Source: Acholoe squamosa (Eukaryota > Annelida > Polychaeta > Phyllodocida > Polynoidae). From it: DNA of 64,000 nucleotides. Each line of letters starts with the position of its first letter. Position 1 is the first letter of the stretch. Below the pieces are notes generated by a model, which was not told the origin of the DNA, made no database searches, and was given only the letters and a program-made list of their open reading frames with translations. The DNA lies in contig OX439039.1 of the NCBI GenBank assembly GCA_949317995.1, positions 73,728,002 through 73,792,001 of the forward strand. Direction: 5' to 3'. The position numbers and the translations under genes are program-made. Below, one piece after another: positions 21,809 to 35,669 of this stretch.

Positions 21809-24231
21809 TAGATGGCCAGGTACATATAACAAGTCCCATCAGTGTCGGTTTCTGGTTCTCCTCGCCCACGAACCCCACCAGCCAACCTAATCAACCAGCG
21901 GCCTCTGAAGTATAGCCCAGGTATTTCCTGCATCTACCAATTATAACAGTCCCATACCAAAGCTTGGCATATGTATGTAGCAATAGAGACAGATAAAAAC
22001 CATCCAGTGGGCTTGGGATGAAAACACAAACATACAAATAAAAACCAGAGTACAATTTATATATGTAATCAGTCAAGTGATGTCTGTGCTAAAGGTTTAT
22101 TGATGACTGAAGGCACGAGGTGGAAACCTGGATGCATTCTAACCATACCTGCTGTACAATAAAATGTGTTCATGACCAGAAATAGCAAAGAATGCATATC
22201 TATAACACATGCGCCTCCGATCTCCCCATACTACCAGCTCCTGCGCATGGATAAGTAGAATTGGATATAGGTATTTTTGTATGTGTATACATATACACGG
22301 ATACACCTTATCATCTGTAATTGCTTTAACCCATGACCTTTGACCCAGGGCCTATACTTCACCCCAACCTCTGAATGTGTCGCGTCCACGCCATTTTGAA
22401 TTATTCCCACTGTCCACACAACAATCCAAAGTCGGCACCACCAACATTCTGAGATGAATAGGGCGCTAGCCTGACCTGTGTCAAAGTTAAGGGTATGTCC
22501 CAGTTTGATGAGAGTCAGCTTTCCTTGACCCCCTATTCCAAAAGCAGCTGGACAAGACTGGACTCCCTCAGTAGAGTCAACCCCTGTATCAGACAATGCC
22601 GAGGAATAACGTTTTGAAATAACGAAAACAAATGGCCTTATCACTCTAATGTCATACCAAAAGGCATTCTACATACCAACCCAACCACACCCCTACTGCC
22701 CCTCACCCCTAGCCAAAAAGAAACGTATACTACACATCTCCAGCTTTGCTTACTAGGCAGCACCATCCTATGCACCACAGATTAACAATTCCATGGTCAG
22801 TAGTATAAGAGCTAGACAGACAGTGTTGGTATTTACATTTTGTACAAGCAGCAGACCCTGCAGTGTAAAGCTTAGCCTTCTGTAGGCTGTCATTACTCCT
22901 GTATCCCAGGTCATTACAAGGGACTAAACGCCCGCCGCGCCCTCTGTTGTCAGGGTCTTTGTGCATGTTAGCACATTTACACGGCACATGACGGATGTGA
23001 CCGGGAGGTGGGAACAGTTGGGGAGTTAGGAGATGGGTGATGGTGGAGGGGGGTTTGATAGGGGTGAAAGGGGGCTACACTTGTAATTATCCTGATAACA
23101 CAGTGCCAGCAGAAGCAGATCGTCCTGGCAAATAATGCGCATGCGCAAAGCCAATCATGATTTCCTGGCCATAAAATGGACAAAACGATGCTGAAATCCC
23201 AATGGCTTCCCCGCCTCGCCATCCCAATCAACTAATCAACTGATGATTTTAGCACAATAGCTTTGGGCATAATTGGACAATCTCTTATGCCAATATTTCA
23301 TTTTCAATGCAATGGATTGGCCTTCCTGCTGTCGACAATTCTAAAATGTCATCTCTTTACAGATTTAAACTCTGTGCATGCACCTGAAGCAATTATTCTG
23401 ATGGATCCTCCTGTAAGCTGTCCTACAGATTGGGTGGTCTGTGCAGGGGTTTATGGATCATCCTTTCTCCATAGCTTCCCATATCTGTTCATGAGGTAGT
23501 ATTGTCAGAGAATACACAGAAATCAGAATTGCTGACAATAAATTCAGTTTCAATGCAGACATGTATTCATCTGTCCAACATATCTAACAATCACCCATTA
23601 TACCAAACTCTTTTCGTTGGCTGCTGATGTAGATGCCTCTTGATGCTACAGAACTAAATAACCATGTAGTGGCATTTCACTTTTCTTGCCTCAAATAAAA
23701 CTGCCAACTCAACAGGAAAAAAAGCAACATTACAATAAGACATATAAATCAATGCACAATCCATTACACATACACAATGAGGGACACCCTATTAACCTAT
23801 TCACCTATGAGACATACATCATAGTTAACAACAAATAGCACAAGTTGTGAGAAGGCTCTATTATCTATAGGATATCCCCGTCATACACGTGTAGCGAATT
23901 GTGTATAGACACATTCATCAACCACAAGGCCAGCTAGCCAACAAGTTGCACCCCTACAGGAACTAGAAAAAGCCTCCCAGAGGGAAGCAGCCATGACAGG
24001 TGGCTATTAATCATACCTGAGTGTAGACAATGGCTATCTATATGTGAGATTGAGATACAGGTGAGACTGCCCCACAGGTGTGTGCAGGGGTGTTGAGAAC
24101 TTTACGGGCCCCACTGATACCTCAAGATTCATGTATTTTTGTTGCCACAATAAGCTTATGCAAAGCAGTCTGTTCGCCAGCATTGGCGCGCCATTGTGAC
24201 TCTTTGAGAGCATTTCAAATCGATAGCATTT

Positions 24232-24328
24232 GCTTGATGCATGAATGCAGTCCTGTCAAGTATAGTCACCAGGGCTGCATCCATGAGTCACATTGTAGCA
24301 TTGGTAGAGCAGGCATTCTAAGGGTTAA
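24232..24328. mobile_element. Double-palindrome TTAA element, right half
   Basis: One palindrome (GATGCATGAATGCAGTCCTG with its inverse) and the right terminus CTAAGGGTTAA ending at 24328. The left half is absent. Confidence 0.6.
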
Positions 24329-26159
24329 GGGGTGGAGCTGGTACCCCATCCTCTATATGCCCCCTCTGTGTATGCCTGGTGTATCTAGGTGAGAGAGGGT
24401 AGTTATGAAGGTTACAGACGACCCCAATGTCACACCTTTTTGACTCGGTGTGTCATTCATAACGCGCCACAACTGGAACGATGTCATATTATTCTCAGTA
24501 CTTTATGGAGGGCACTTTGCGACGTGTCACAATAGCATCCTTGGGTAAATTGAGTCGCAAAAGGAAGCAATTTTATGACATATGATTTTTGTACTCCATT
24601 GAGATTGCTTTTAAATTGATCCCATTTCCACCCTTAATTTCACTGATAATACATCCTAAAATGGCACTTCGGATCTGAGTGTCTGATTCCTTCCATTTAT
24701 CTGCAGTGATTTTCTTTTATATCAAAGGTAAATTATATACACATATATGACATATACAACAGGTGAATTGTTATCACCTCGTAAAAAGAATCTGGTTTAA
24801 TGTGCGTCACCATTTTCAGTTTTTATGGAATCCATATTCACCACTAACATACCAGACATATTAATGACAGGAGAGAGTATAGAGAAGCTTTATTCTTCAT
24901 TCAGGTGGGGAGATTTATATTTCAGCCCACATCTGGGGTATAGGCTGGGGTTGTCATGCCCTCCTCACCCCTGTAGGTATTGGGATGAGGCCACATCACC
25001 CCATAAGTCATCACCCTACGCCCTCTACTTTATACCCTCCTCCTTACAGACCCCAAAAACCACAAAGATGCCACCCAATGGTCAAAAGACCAAAACAAAA
25101 TAGGCCTAGATGAAAAATGAAAACTGTTAAACCTTGCCAATACATTCTGGGCAAATCAAAAGTGATTGGATCCGGAGATAAAACGCGTTTTCCTGTAAAA
25201 GCAGGAACAGTTGCTCGTCATTTCTAACATAGTAAATGAAACAACACACTTCACTCCTTCCCCTGTGCCCTCAACAGCTGACCAGCGTCCCATTGATATG
25301 GCGCCAGGTCTTTGGTCAAAATTAAGGGACATTTCTGCCAGAAGACAACTGGTGATTACAGTCAGTGGTCAGTCGGGAGACATTTTGAGAAGATCAGGGA
25401 TAAGAGATAAGATAAGGGTCCAATTGAGGCCTCCTACTTCTGACCCCTGGTTTACAAATCTCTTTATTTTTCATAAAGGAGTTATTTCCTTTACTCAATT
25501 GGCTGTACTTTTTTCTACATATCCTAAGGTTTAAAAATTCCGGATTTATTTTAGATTTTTCTGTTCATTTTCCATCTAACCTTTCAATGATTTTGTGATT
25601 TTGAGAAATTTCCCTCTTATTTTCTATGACCCATATGTTTAGAGCCCCACTGCCCATGCCCACATCACCCTCCCGGCTGGGGAGGTTTCAGAAACGACTG
25701 ACGACTGACTGATTACCTCCATCCCCCATGCCCAGTACCCCCATCCCCAACCAGTCCCATCTTTATCCGCTTAATGCCCCCCCCCATCCCCCACCCTGGA
25801 GGATTGTATCCCCCTGGAGGAGTCTGGCGTCGGTACCTGTCCACACCTCGCAGTACCATGGACATCTCATTCTACACGATCAATCAATCCCCCTTCATAC
25901 CTGTACCTGTCTACCTGCCTTCTTGTCTATTTGTATTAGACTGAACCAGCATTACCTCCACCCTTCTAAGTATGGCACTTCTGTCGAATCTATTATGCTT
26001 CAAAGAGATATCAATAGGGGGCGCGACTGTGCACGCTTCCTCTAGCCTTCCTCCACGGCTGAGAATGGCATGGTGTTGACTGGACATTAAACATATCTGG
26101 GTTGCTAGAGGATATACAGGAAGCCTGAAGAAAGTATCCCAAGACAATGCAATAGTAAA

Positions 26160-26350
26160 ATTAATTGTTCTCAACATCTGTGCTCCAATTACGTTGATAA
26201 TACACGTTCCATGAACGTGTATTCAAGCCGTTATTTGCAAAGACAAAGGGTAATAATTGTTCTACGTGCCACATGCCGCTGATATCAAAGCATTGGTTGA
26301 AATCCCCATACAATTATCAAGAGCAATTAAGATGGTGATTACTTTGATGT
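26160..26350. promoter_or_regulatory. Candidate regulatory block with 25-bp perfect inverted repeat
   Basis: Contains AATACACGTTC - CAT - GAACGTGTATT (26199-26223), a perfect inverted repeat with a 3-nt spacer. Nearby words are CCAATTACG, ATCAAAG (TCF-like, 26284-26290) and CTTTGAT (26342-26348). The block is free of repeats. Function is inferred. Confidence 0.35.
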
Positions 26351-27079
26351 AATTCAAATGTGTGCTCACTGCTCAGGTTAACATCCTCTTCCCATGGCAA
26401 TTATCAAAACTCTCACTATAAATTTGGCTATAAAAACAGTCACACTTTCATTTCAAAGCATCCAAAATTTAACTCTGTCCTAGTTTCAGAGAATCCAAAA
26501 GTTTTTACACATGCTGTGCTGCACATTCTTTGGTTCACACAGCAACTATATATGTGACAGGATCTGCGAAAAGGTACCTTATTTCAGGGGGAATAAGGAC
26601 CCTTTTCCCAGTGCAGGTCACATATTGTCTAACCCTGAAAGGGTACTGCCTGCATCTTCTGAGAGTAAAAATGTGTCAAGTAAGGGTGTTATAATTATCT
26701 AGCCTACTAGTTATTATAATGGTATATATTGTAGCGGTTCTGCTACTCAGGTGTCTGCTACACTAGGACTCACATAGGGGGCAGGCCTGCATAGTCTCAT
26801 CTAAGTCACCTGACCCCCTCCCAGGTAGCCACCACACACACAAGGAGGCCACCATATTGTTTTGGTTGGACCCCAATTTTTTATAGCGGTCATATATATG
26901 ACAGCTTGTGCACATGATCATTATGGATTTGAGTATTGAATATGAGTATACTTAGATACCTCACATGTATAATGTATCAATTTTTATATATTACTCTATC
27001 TACTCTGTTTTCCCCTTTTATTTCTATTAGCTGCTTTAATATGCATGGTGGTAAATATTCCTCAGTTAAAGTCGCCTCT

Positions 27080-27380
27080 GAAAAAGCTGACCGCATGAAC
27101 TCTTAAAGCAGATAATTGCCTTCAATTTGGCCGGCTAGCAGAGATAGGCGCGGAGTGGGCGAGCGTCAGCGGCCGGCTGGATCGCATGACTTTTTGGAAT
27201 CTGAATGCTTAATGGAAAAGACCATGTTCGTGCACCGTTTGACCTGGCGGGCCCCAAGGACGGCCGGCCGGCCTCCGGCCAAGGTGTCCCGCGTGTGATA
27301 GGAAGCCGTGGAGATTTGTTTCATAAAATGAACACAATGCTGGGGTTGCATGACACGGTGTGGGCAGGCCCACCTGGGAA
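27080..27380. promoter_or_regulatory. Candidate regulatory block, GC-rich
   Basis: A GC-rich island in AT-rich sequence with AGATAATTGCC, GCTTAATGGAAAAG, a GGCCGGCCGGCC palindrome and CAGGCCCACCTGGGAATG (an E-box in an inverted context). Open frames on both strands overlap and show no family signature. Confidence 0.28.
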
Positions 27381-28479
27381 TGGCATGATAATGAGATGAT
27401 CCCCCTACTACTCCTCCACCCTCCCATCTACCTACAGCCTTCCTCCTCCTGTAAACCCTCCTAGCACCACCCTCACCACCCCTAACCAGCAGTCTTTTCC
27501 TCCTCTTATCTCCCTTATCTCTCACTCCCCTTGGGCTCTCCTCTATTTTGTATATTGTGCTACGGGTATCTTTATAATATTTGAAAACCTGCCGGAACAA
27601 AGCTATACATATTTATTTATAATTGAGATATGCGGGTAATAAACTGTACAAAACACAAACACATATGTGATAAGAAAGGGGACTTTCCAAAAGACTCCTC
27701 TATACAACAATCGCCTACAAGTTTTCTGTTCAGCTTATTACAGGTAGAGGCCAGCAACCTTTGACCCCTGAGGCACATTCCCATTGTCCTATACTACACG
27801 GGTCTTGACCCATATACTGGTATACTCGTAAAGACTAGCGTACACTGCCAACTTCTTTTGATTGTACATGTACTTTCTGTTTCTAATTTCCATTTACAAG
27901 CAAATCATGGGTACCATGTTAACAATATTTTTACACACACCACATCAATGCCTGCGTCACATGTCACATGTGGGTTTGGGGCTGAATGCCCATATCTAAC
28001 CACACTACACCACATGTCAAACACATTTAGGTATAAAGCATCTTGCGGTGTCTTTTTTCATGCTACAGTTCAAAGTGACCATATCTGTCCCGTACCCCCT
28101 CCCCCTCTACCCCCAACAGGGAGGCCAGATATTCTCATGACCATATTACCCTCGCATGAACACTATTATGATTCCACTGACCACTGAGTGTGAACGGTGC
28201 TATGTGCGACCAAGCATGATCACAGGGGTGAAGGAATGGGCCGGGGGGGGGGCAGCCCTATACATAGTTACTTCTTAAGGGTGAAAAAAGGGTCTCCAGA
28301 TCATGAATTTATATTTCTCACATGGTAAGAAACCGCAGACAAAACGTGCCAACATGTGAGTTGATGTGTGATGGTCAGTGGTTTCTCACGCTGCCTGCCA
28401 ACTCCCAGATTTTTGTTAACCAGTTAATGTACGAAAACTACTTTCAATTAATTGTATGATATCCTTCTATTGACATGAT

Positions 28480-28655
28480 GAATAAATGACCATGCATCCA
28501 TGCATCATGCTAGGACTATTGGATTGATGCACTCTTGAATTTTAGCATGATGCACCAGTGCAGTGCTGGTGATCACTTGGAAATGCAATGGTGCATCATG
28601 CCCAATGAACACCAACCTATAGACATCACGTATCATGCTGCATTTAAAGGGTTAA
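28480..28655. mobile_element. Double-palindrome TTAA element, partial
   Basis: Contains GATGCACCAGTGCAGTGCTG with a partial inverse (AATGCAATGGTGCATCATGC) and ends TTTAAAGGGTTAA at 28655. The left palindrome is eroded. Confidence 0.65.
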
Positions 28656-30570
28656 GGTGGTCGGAATGAGACGTCTAGGGGGAGGAGAAGAGTGAAAACA
28701 AGACCAAACAAGGGTACAATAAAGGACTTATGGAATTCCACAAATACCACAACAAAGCCCAATGCCCACGGTAAAGTTGTGGTCTCATGTCTTCTTGGCG
28801 CTATTCCGGCGGAAGTGTATGAGAGAATGACTGTGCTGTTGTTTTAATGGGGTTCTTTCTGTTCAATATTTAAATAATACACTGGAGGTATTCACACAGA
28901 GACGTGTATGTATTACAGACAGTGTTGTCAACAACAAAGGTACACTGTAGATCAGAGACCAGAAAAAGAGACATCTTAGAATCATTCTGAACGTGATCTT
29001 CTATCGGAAAGCAACATAATCTAATACAGAAGTTCAGACATTCTAAATAGAAAGCAGAAAGTCATGTATAGATGAGGGAAAACTTGCGTCTCATGTAGAT
29101 ATTGAGCCCACCTTGTCCGACAGGTTTTTGATGTGGAGAGAAGAAACACATTATCTACATATTAAAATGATTTTATGAGCAGATGTCTGGGCATAAAAGG
29201 CATATTATGATACACCTGTGGATTTTACACCATATTTCAAGGGCTCTCCAGTTCCCATAGTGGTCACACCCCCTGCTCGTCACGCTGTCTAGCGTGATTG
29301 CGGCAGGAATCTGTTCGATTGATGCGAATCACGTCGGGGATGTCGTAAAATCCGAATGGATGTCGTAAACTACTTAACACCGCCAAGAGAGTACAGGTAT
29401 TTACGTCGTCGACCGGAGACCGGGCGTTACGTCACGGAATCTCTTCTGCTGCCCACCTGCGTCTCCCGTAGAGGGGTATAGGTGTCGGAGCGTGTCCCTG
29501 ATCTGAAAGACAACCCTTGACGGCCTAATTCGATGGTGGGAGACGACACTATCGCCCCTTGTGTGGAGTGCTAAATACAGTTTAATGATCAGACTCGCCT
29601 GTTCCCCTGAGAGGGAAGAGCTCAGGTAGAGCGTTGGGTCTCTGGGGGATGCCGCCAACCTCTTTGATGTCAGCCATTCCCAAGGTGCATTGCGGCACTT
29701 TGGATGGAGGTGACGAAGTGGAACCGATGTCGCCATGATCCTACTCCCTTCCCCCACCTTCCTTCCTCGCCAGTCTATCCTTATTGCATTTTAGACATCT
29801 CAATCTACACAGAATCACTTATCCCCCTTTACATCACACCCTCCACGCCACAACCTATATAGCTTGTCCACGGTCATGCATGAGTGGATCTCTTTTCCAT
29901 CTTTCCAGGAATATCACGGTGGTATCATTGGGGCTTTTTTATTCAGGTATTGGTCGAGGTGATCAATATCTAATGAGATTAAGAGGTAAGTCTTCCCCTA
30001 AGGCCACTCTATGAGTTTGAAAATGTACGATTATGCAATAAAAAGTTCTTCCTTTCTCTTGATCTTGGTTCTTACTTTAATACCCTCTTTCTTAATTCTA
30101 CTCGCGGAAATTGCTGATGCCTTTAACGTTGTAGCTCCAAATTCCAAGGGATTACTTGCTACAAGACCTTATGTAACGCTGGAGGGGGATTGTCTGCGAA
30201 ATGATAGGGCCAGGTCATCAAAGGTTCTCCTCTCTGCTAGGAGATTTTTGAGGACGGAGGGAGGGTGGTGACTTCAAATTTTACCACCAAGGTCTCAATA
30301 AGGTTTTTAAGCTAAAGAGAGAGGGTTGGGATGTGAGGGGAAGGCAATGGGAGTAAAACCCACCAGGCTTTATATAGAGTAAATATAGAGGTCTGTGATT
30401 TTATACAGGTGCCCCATAACACCGCCCAAAGGTCATCCCACGTTTACATTGCTTATACGCCACGGCCAGTGGCCACGGTAATAGCGCTGTATTACTCTAT
30501 CGTTTTAGAGGCTATGTGACGAGAATCCAACAAGCCTGCCACACTCCGACACCCCTGGCCCATATAATGG

Positions 30571-30825
30571 TTATCCCTTTAAGGGTCGCTTATTCATTAA
30601 TGCATCATGCCCATTGGTCGTCATGATGCATGAATGCAACCATGGCAAGTAACTCGCCAGGGCTACATTCATGCATCATATCGACTCTACGGGGCTGATA
30701 CAGTCTTAGACAGTCGGCATGATGCTCCAATGAAGTGCTGGCGAGCAGACTCACCAACACTTCATTGGTGCATCATGCCGACCAATGGGCATCATGTACT
30801 CATGCATCAGTGACCCTTAAATGGC
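30571..30825. mobile_element. Double-palindrome TTAA element, both palindromes intact
   Basis: Left end TTATCCCTTTAAGGG; right end ACCCTTAAATGG, degenerate. Palindrome A: GATGCATGAATGCAACCATG with its inverse ending CATTCATGCATCAT. Palindrome B: GATGCTCCAATGAAGTGCTG with its inverse. It is one of the clearest copies for deriving a family consensus. Confidence 0.75.
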
Positions 30826-31591
30826 TATAGACACCCCTCCAGTATCCAACAGACCTCACCCTCCTTCCTCCCGTCACATCCAACACCCACAGACTTTGTC
30901 AATTTCTGAATGCCATCTGGTGTGCTTGTCCAATTTTACTTTATATTCTTTGTCATTTCTTTTCTTTTGTGGCAACAATGCCATAAAAGAATGCCCCTAT
31001 TCACTGTGATATCGACCTGTTTTAGAACCAGATTTTAAATTTATTGCGGTGTATCACACGAGAACAAGCATGTACGATAAACAGAGACTGGCATTGTTAT
31101 AGAAAAAGTATCACACTATTCATAACAATACATGCTATGCATAAGATATGATTTCGCTACGGTCAATCCAATGATATATAGACTGTCACTGACACCTCCT
31201 TTTTTTGTAATTATCTATTTATCAATCTTTTTTTTTTCAATTTCTGATTTATGACATTGTATAATAACCAATACAGGATATAGAGCTTTAGCTGGCAGTT
31301 TCACCCACAATATCGACTATTTTGGTATATCCACTGGCTTATATTAAACATGGATTCTGACCCAAAAAAACCTGTCTAGATTGGAGGTAAGTGTGTTGGT
31401 GTCATGATGGGCAGGGTATAGGGGCAAGGGGGGTAGAGAACAAATCAGACTTGTGTTATTGAGAATCGATATCTGGTCGCGTCAGGAGGCACTGAAAGAT
31501 TCATCAGGTGTTGGTAGGGCGGGGCAGGACGACACGATTTCTCCTGTAATCACCGATCCATCCCTTAGCTCTTTAAATGCCACATAAGGCT

Positions 31592-31802
31592 TTAACCCTG
31601 TATGCTCTTTGGTCAGAACGATGCCTGACTGCAGTCCTGGTTGGTAGCCTACCAGTGCTGCATTTAAGCATCATGCTGACCACATAGGGTTGATACACTT
31701 ACGAGGCATGATGGAACAGCAGTGCTGGTGAGTCTCCTGCAAGCACTGCGTTGGTCCAGGGGAGATGGATCTGGTGGCATCATAAGAAACCTTAAAGGTT
31801 AG
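31592..31802. mobile_element. Double-palindrome TTAA element
   Basis: Starts TTAACCCTGTATG and ends CCTTAAAGGTTAG. Palindrome cores CAGTCCTGGTTGG / CTACCAGTGCTGCATT and CAGTGCTGGTGAG / TGCAAGCACTGCGTTGG are partly eroded. Confidence 0.65.
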
Positions 31803-31913
31803 AGGTTGCTGGAGGTAGACTTTATGTTAGTCTATGTTCTAATGTCTGTCACGGTGGCCACCTGGTGTAAGGGGTGGTGGTGTTGCCAGGTGAGGTGCCA
31901 CAGCACCACCATA

Positions 31914-31943
31914 CACCACCACCACCACCACCACCACCACCAC
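31914..31943. repeat. CAC trinucleotide microsatellite
   Basis: Ten uninterrupted CAC units. On the minus strand they give a poly-Val artefact frame. Confidence 0.97.
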
Positions 31944-32689
31944 TGGATACACAATGGGCTTTGGACTCAGATCTAGATCCACCATAGGAGGTGCATGCAG
32001 AAGAGTGCATGTACTTGTACCTAAGACGACATGCATGAGTTATGTGTCAATGTAGAGTAGACATGACATTCTGTAATTGGTGGAGAATTCGGGTTTGGGA
32101 GCAACAGAGCGTTTATTTATAATTTGATATGCCAGAGATCTAATGTATAAGCTGTGGCTTCTCCCTAAAGCACCAACACTCGAACTGGGAAGCAGCATTG
32201 CTCTCTTAATTAAACATATAGTTTATTGTTTCTTACGTCTTTTGCCAAGAGACCTGTGATACACCCATATAGGCCTACACGGCGAACTACATGTCTAAAG
32301 CCATATGTATGCATATGCATGTATATGTGGCTAACCCTCATTATGAATACAGATCTGCGTGCGCAGTCTGTTGCATGACGACAGCTGGGTTCCGGTGTGT
32401 CCACAGAATCTGATTGTTAGCTATCAACCTCCCCACCCCCACCCCATCACCTCAAACCCTACAGTAATCACGCCTTAATAGTCACGCCTGGGGCCAAGGC
32501 GGATCCTTAACCCCTGTTGGTCCCACTCCCATCTCAACTATTAAGGGTAGTGTTGGGGTAATTAAGTCCTGAGGCTACGTCATATTAATAAGTGACGAGT
32601 GTCTGAATGCACAGGATGGTAGGGACGGGGCTTATTCAAGCCTCTAAGGACAACAGCAGAATGACTACCTGATTCCCCATGCTTTAGGA

Positions 32690-32837
32690 TAATTTCCCAT
32701 TGTATGCCATATTGCACCAATGCATTGCAGCAGATTTGTGTCTTGGAATCCCTTGCAAAAGTATCAACAATGATTTATCCAAAGGGGTGGATGCAAACAG
32801 CATTTATTGAAGACCTATGCTACCCTTAAAGAGTTAA
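32690..32837. repeat. Possible degraded double-palindrome element
   Basis: Ends CCCTTAAAGAGTTAA and contains GCACCAATGCATTGCAGCAG, similar to family arms, but the palindromes are not preserved. Confidence 0.3.
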
Positions 32838-34148
32838 CCAAGCAGGGGGGTGCCTTATATGTATTGGGAAAGGCGTCGATTTGGGGACTGGAGATCAGCT
32901 TTGATCGTATCAGACGTTGGGCACACTGTGAGAAACCTGGCTGAACTGCTATTGCATGTACAGGATTGATATCCCATTTAATGACGGTCGGTAGTTGTCC
33001 TTTCCCTAACAGTCTGCCTTAGAGAATACAATCAGATTCTCCCAACAACTGAACAAATACCAAAGGCAACAAACTAGCCATAAGACACCACTCTTATCTT
33101 AAAACAAAAGACACTGCTAGCACTCAGGGTTGACGGAAAATTGTATACTTCATGGACATTTATCTTGGGACTTGGGACAGAAGTACATGCTGTACAGATC
33201 TCATCACAGAGAATGGGTTGGCTCTCTGGGAGCGATGGTTTATTGAGAGTAATTTTCCTTTATTTACAACAATAATATACACAATGGACTTCCTCCTGAT
33301 GACACATTTCACGGACAGGTGAAGGGAACCAACCATGACACAACCCCCAATATGCCAACTGACATATATGAAGCAGATGGCACGGGCAAAAGGAAAGATT
33401 TGAGCATTTGGAAATTTCAGGATTTCACTTTTCCCTTTTCTAGAAGGTATGGGAGGGCATTTTGGGTTTTAAACATACCTAAAATGATCATTATCTCTAA
33501 AGAAAAGCCCGAGAATTTAAGTTGAACCCTTTTTGATGTATCGGCCGGCGTACAACATATTTTATGGCCCTATCCATGTTATATACCCACTACTAAGCCA
33601 TGGGGAGGGTTATATTATCCACAGAACAAAGCAGATGCCAAGGGCCCACCCCTGAACAGAACACAAACACCGACACAGGAACCTGTATATCAAATCACAA
33701 CCACACGTGCAGGATGAGAGAGAATTCTATAATAAAAATACCCCTCTTCATATCCCAGTTCCTGGGCGTATAGGGTTATATAGAACCATGCCTCGACCAC
33801 CTACTTGTTATCTGATACCCAACACCAACCAATTTTTATTTCTTAATTGATAAACACAAAATATTAGCACAAACTCTAGGTGTGATGTATTGTCTGTTGT
33901 GCTTCTGGTTCATTCAAATAGCTTTTAGGAAATAAGTGATGATACAAATAATCTGCCTTCATTGGGAGTATCCGTTTCAAGAGTGACATCTACAAAGATT
34001 GACTTTTGGTCTTAAACAGGTTGCTGGCCTCTATCATGGTACCATTACCCAATACTTAGCTATGAGGAAGAAGGCTGTCGGTCATTACTGGATTCAGTCC
34101 TTGTGGGGTGGAGCAGACAAACAGAGGGCAGGTGAAGGGTAGTAGGGA

Positions 34149-34386
34149 GCTAACTCTTTGATGCATCATACCTCTCCACAGTCATGATGCACAAATGCAG
34201 ACCTAGCAATCCTGTTCTTCACTCCTGCATTCATACATCATGCCATCTATATGGGATTGATGCTCCGAAAGGGTTAGCATGATGCACCAGATGCATTGTT
34301 GGCGAGCAGACTCACCAACAGTGCTTTGGGGCAGCATGGCGACCTTGGGCCATAAGCCTGGAGACATCATGCAGTTTCAAAGGGTT
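34149..34386. mobile_element. Double-palindrome TTAA element, near-complete
   Basis: Left end CTAACTCTTTGATG and right end TCAAAGGGTTAG, about 238 bp. Palindrome A is GATGCACAAATGCAGACCTA with a degraded inverse. Palindrome B is GATGCACCAGATGCATTGTT with centre GGCGAGCAGACTCACC. Confidence 0.7.
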
Positions 34387-35606
34387 AGGGGTCCAGCCTC
34401 AATCCGACCACCTCCAGGGAGTCTTGTTTATTTGATTCGTCGGCGGTGGTGGGAAGAGGGCGCCAGCAAAACAAGAATTGCGTGGCATCACATTATTGTC
34501 GCTACTCATCCGGCCAATGCAAGCCAGCCCAGGCGCGTGGTTCCCCTAAAAGTGTGCCCTCATAGTTATATGGGTCTTGTAGTAATTTCCTGCCTTTTTT
34601 CTCTCTCACTCAAACCCCTTGTTCTTTCTTTTTGCCTTGCAGTCATCCGTTTTTTTTTCCCTTCTGGAGGCAAATGTTGTGGCATCTTTCAGCATGGGTA
34701 TGAATAGCAGTCACAAAAGGGGGCGGGGTGGATGGAAAAGCGGATGATTATGATTTATGGTGTGCTATCACTTATACATGATCCTCCAAAAATGTTGCCA
34801 ATTCAGCATATACCAATTTATAATCTATTCAATTTGAACAGATCAGTTCTCAACCTTTCTGTCCTCTACAGAAATCCTATGTACAACTGCTGTTGAGAAT
34901 TTCTTTCTCAATTTGTGTACAAATATATATGTACAATACTCATTAGCAGAGACAGCTTAATGATAAAGGTTAATGAAATACTGGCGGATATAAGAAAGTA
35001 CATAGATATATAGGTATTAGGAGGCTACAATTGGGAATAATCTATTAGCCTGGGCCTGGCAGTGAGGCAGGTAGAGAATAGTCGCGATGGTGGGTGAAGG
35101 GGACACCAGGTATAACATAGGGCAAGGTATGTATTAAAAGCATAGCCCAGCCTCTATGTGTACACCAGCATAAATAGGGGAATAAACATGGCGTCCACAT
35201 AAACATAGTCTTCTAATATATCATACCAAGTCTCTGGGGGAATGCTCTGTCAGCGGTCTCCTGTATGGTACCCAACTATCATTATTCCTTCTTTCTGACC
35301 AATAAGCAGCCAATGACATTATTCCAAATGTTCTTTGTTCATTCCCTTGTATTAAATGAATTGTGTTGTAAGTATTTACAATCATTCCAGCGTCCTCAAT
35401 AGAGATGCTACTGTAGGGGTATGGTATTTTACACTTTAACGTTCATGCACCCGTGAGACTCAGACCTAGGTCCTTCGGGTGTGGTGGGGGAATCCGGATG
35501 GCAGGTGGCAGCACCTGCCTCTGGGTTCGTATCCACTACACCAGGGGGCCTACCACTCGTCCGCCACACGTCACGTGGCCGGTCTGAGTTTCGCGGGCTT
35601 TTCCCC

Positions 35607-35613
35607 TATATAA
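35607..35613 (+). promoter_or_regulatory. LTR TATA box
   Basis: TATATAA lies in a C-rich context (TTCCCCTATATAAGG), with the usual spacing upstream of a probable R region. The same motif is at 48668-48674 in the 3' LTR. Confidence 0.75.
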
Positions 35614-35669
35614 GGCTGGTCCTAGCCCTAGGTTCCTCAGTAGTGGTTTACCCACTGCTCAACCAGGTT

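Larger units (their letters stand above)
18775..35411 (-). other. Putative giant ARID3 intron, part left of the retrotransposon
   Basis: This region is upstream of the ARID exon on the gene's strand. No exon encoding the N-terminal ARID helices was found, so it is inferred to be intron. It contains seven double-palindrome elements, a CAC microsatellite (31914-31943) and regulatory-looking blocks near 20880-21060, 26160-26350 and 27080-27380. A 137-codon minus-strand open frame at 22231-22644 has no recognisable domain and is not called a gene. Confidence 0.55.

Noticed and set aside
22231..22644. 137-codon minus-strand open frame
   Set aside because: No domain or repeat-element signature, no splice context, and composition like flanking intron.
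23492..23508. TGAGGTAGT, matching the let-7 5' end
   Set aside because: Similarity stops after nine bases and the surrounding sequence does not form a precursor-like hairpin.
35525..35536. GGGTTCGTATCC in the LTR, like a tRNA B box
   Set aside because: No A box or cloverleaf is present, and the LTR has a Pol II TATA box and polyadenylation signal.
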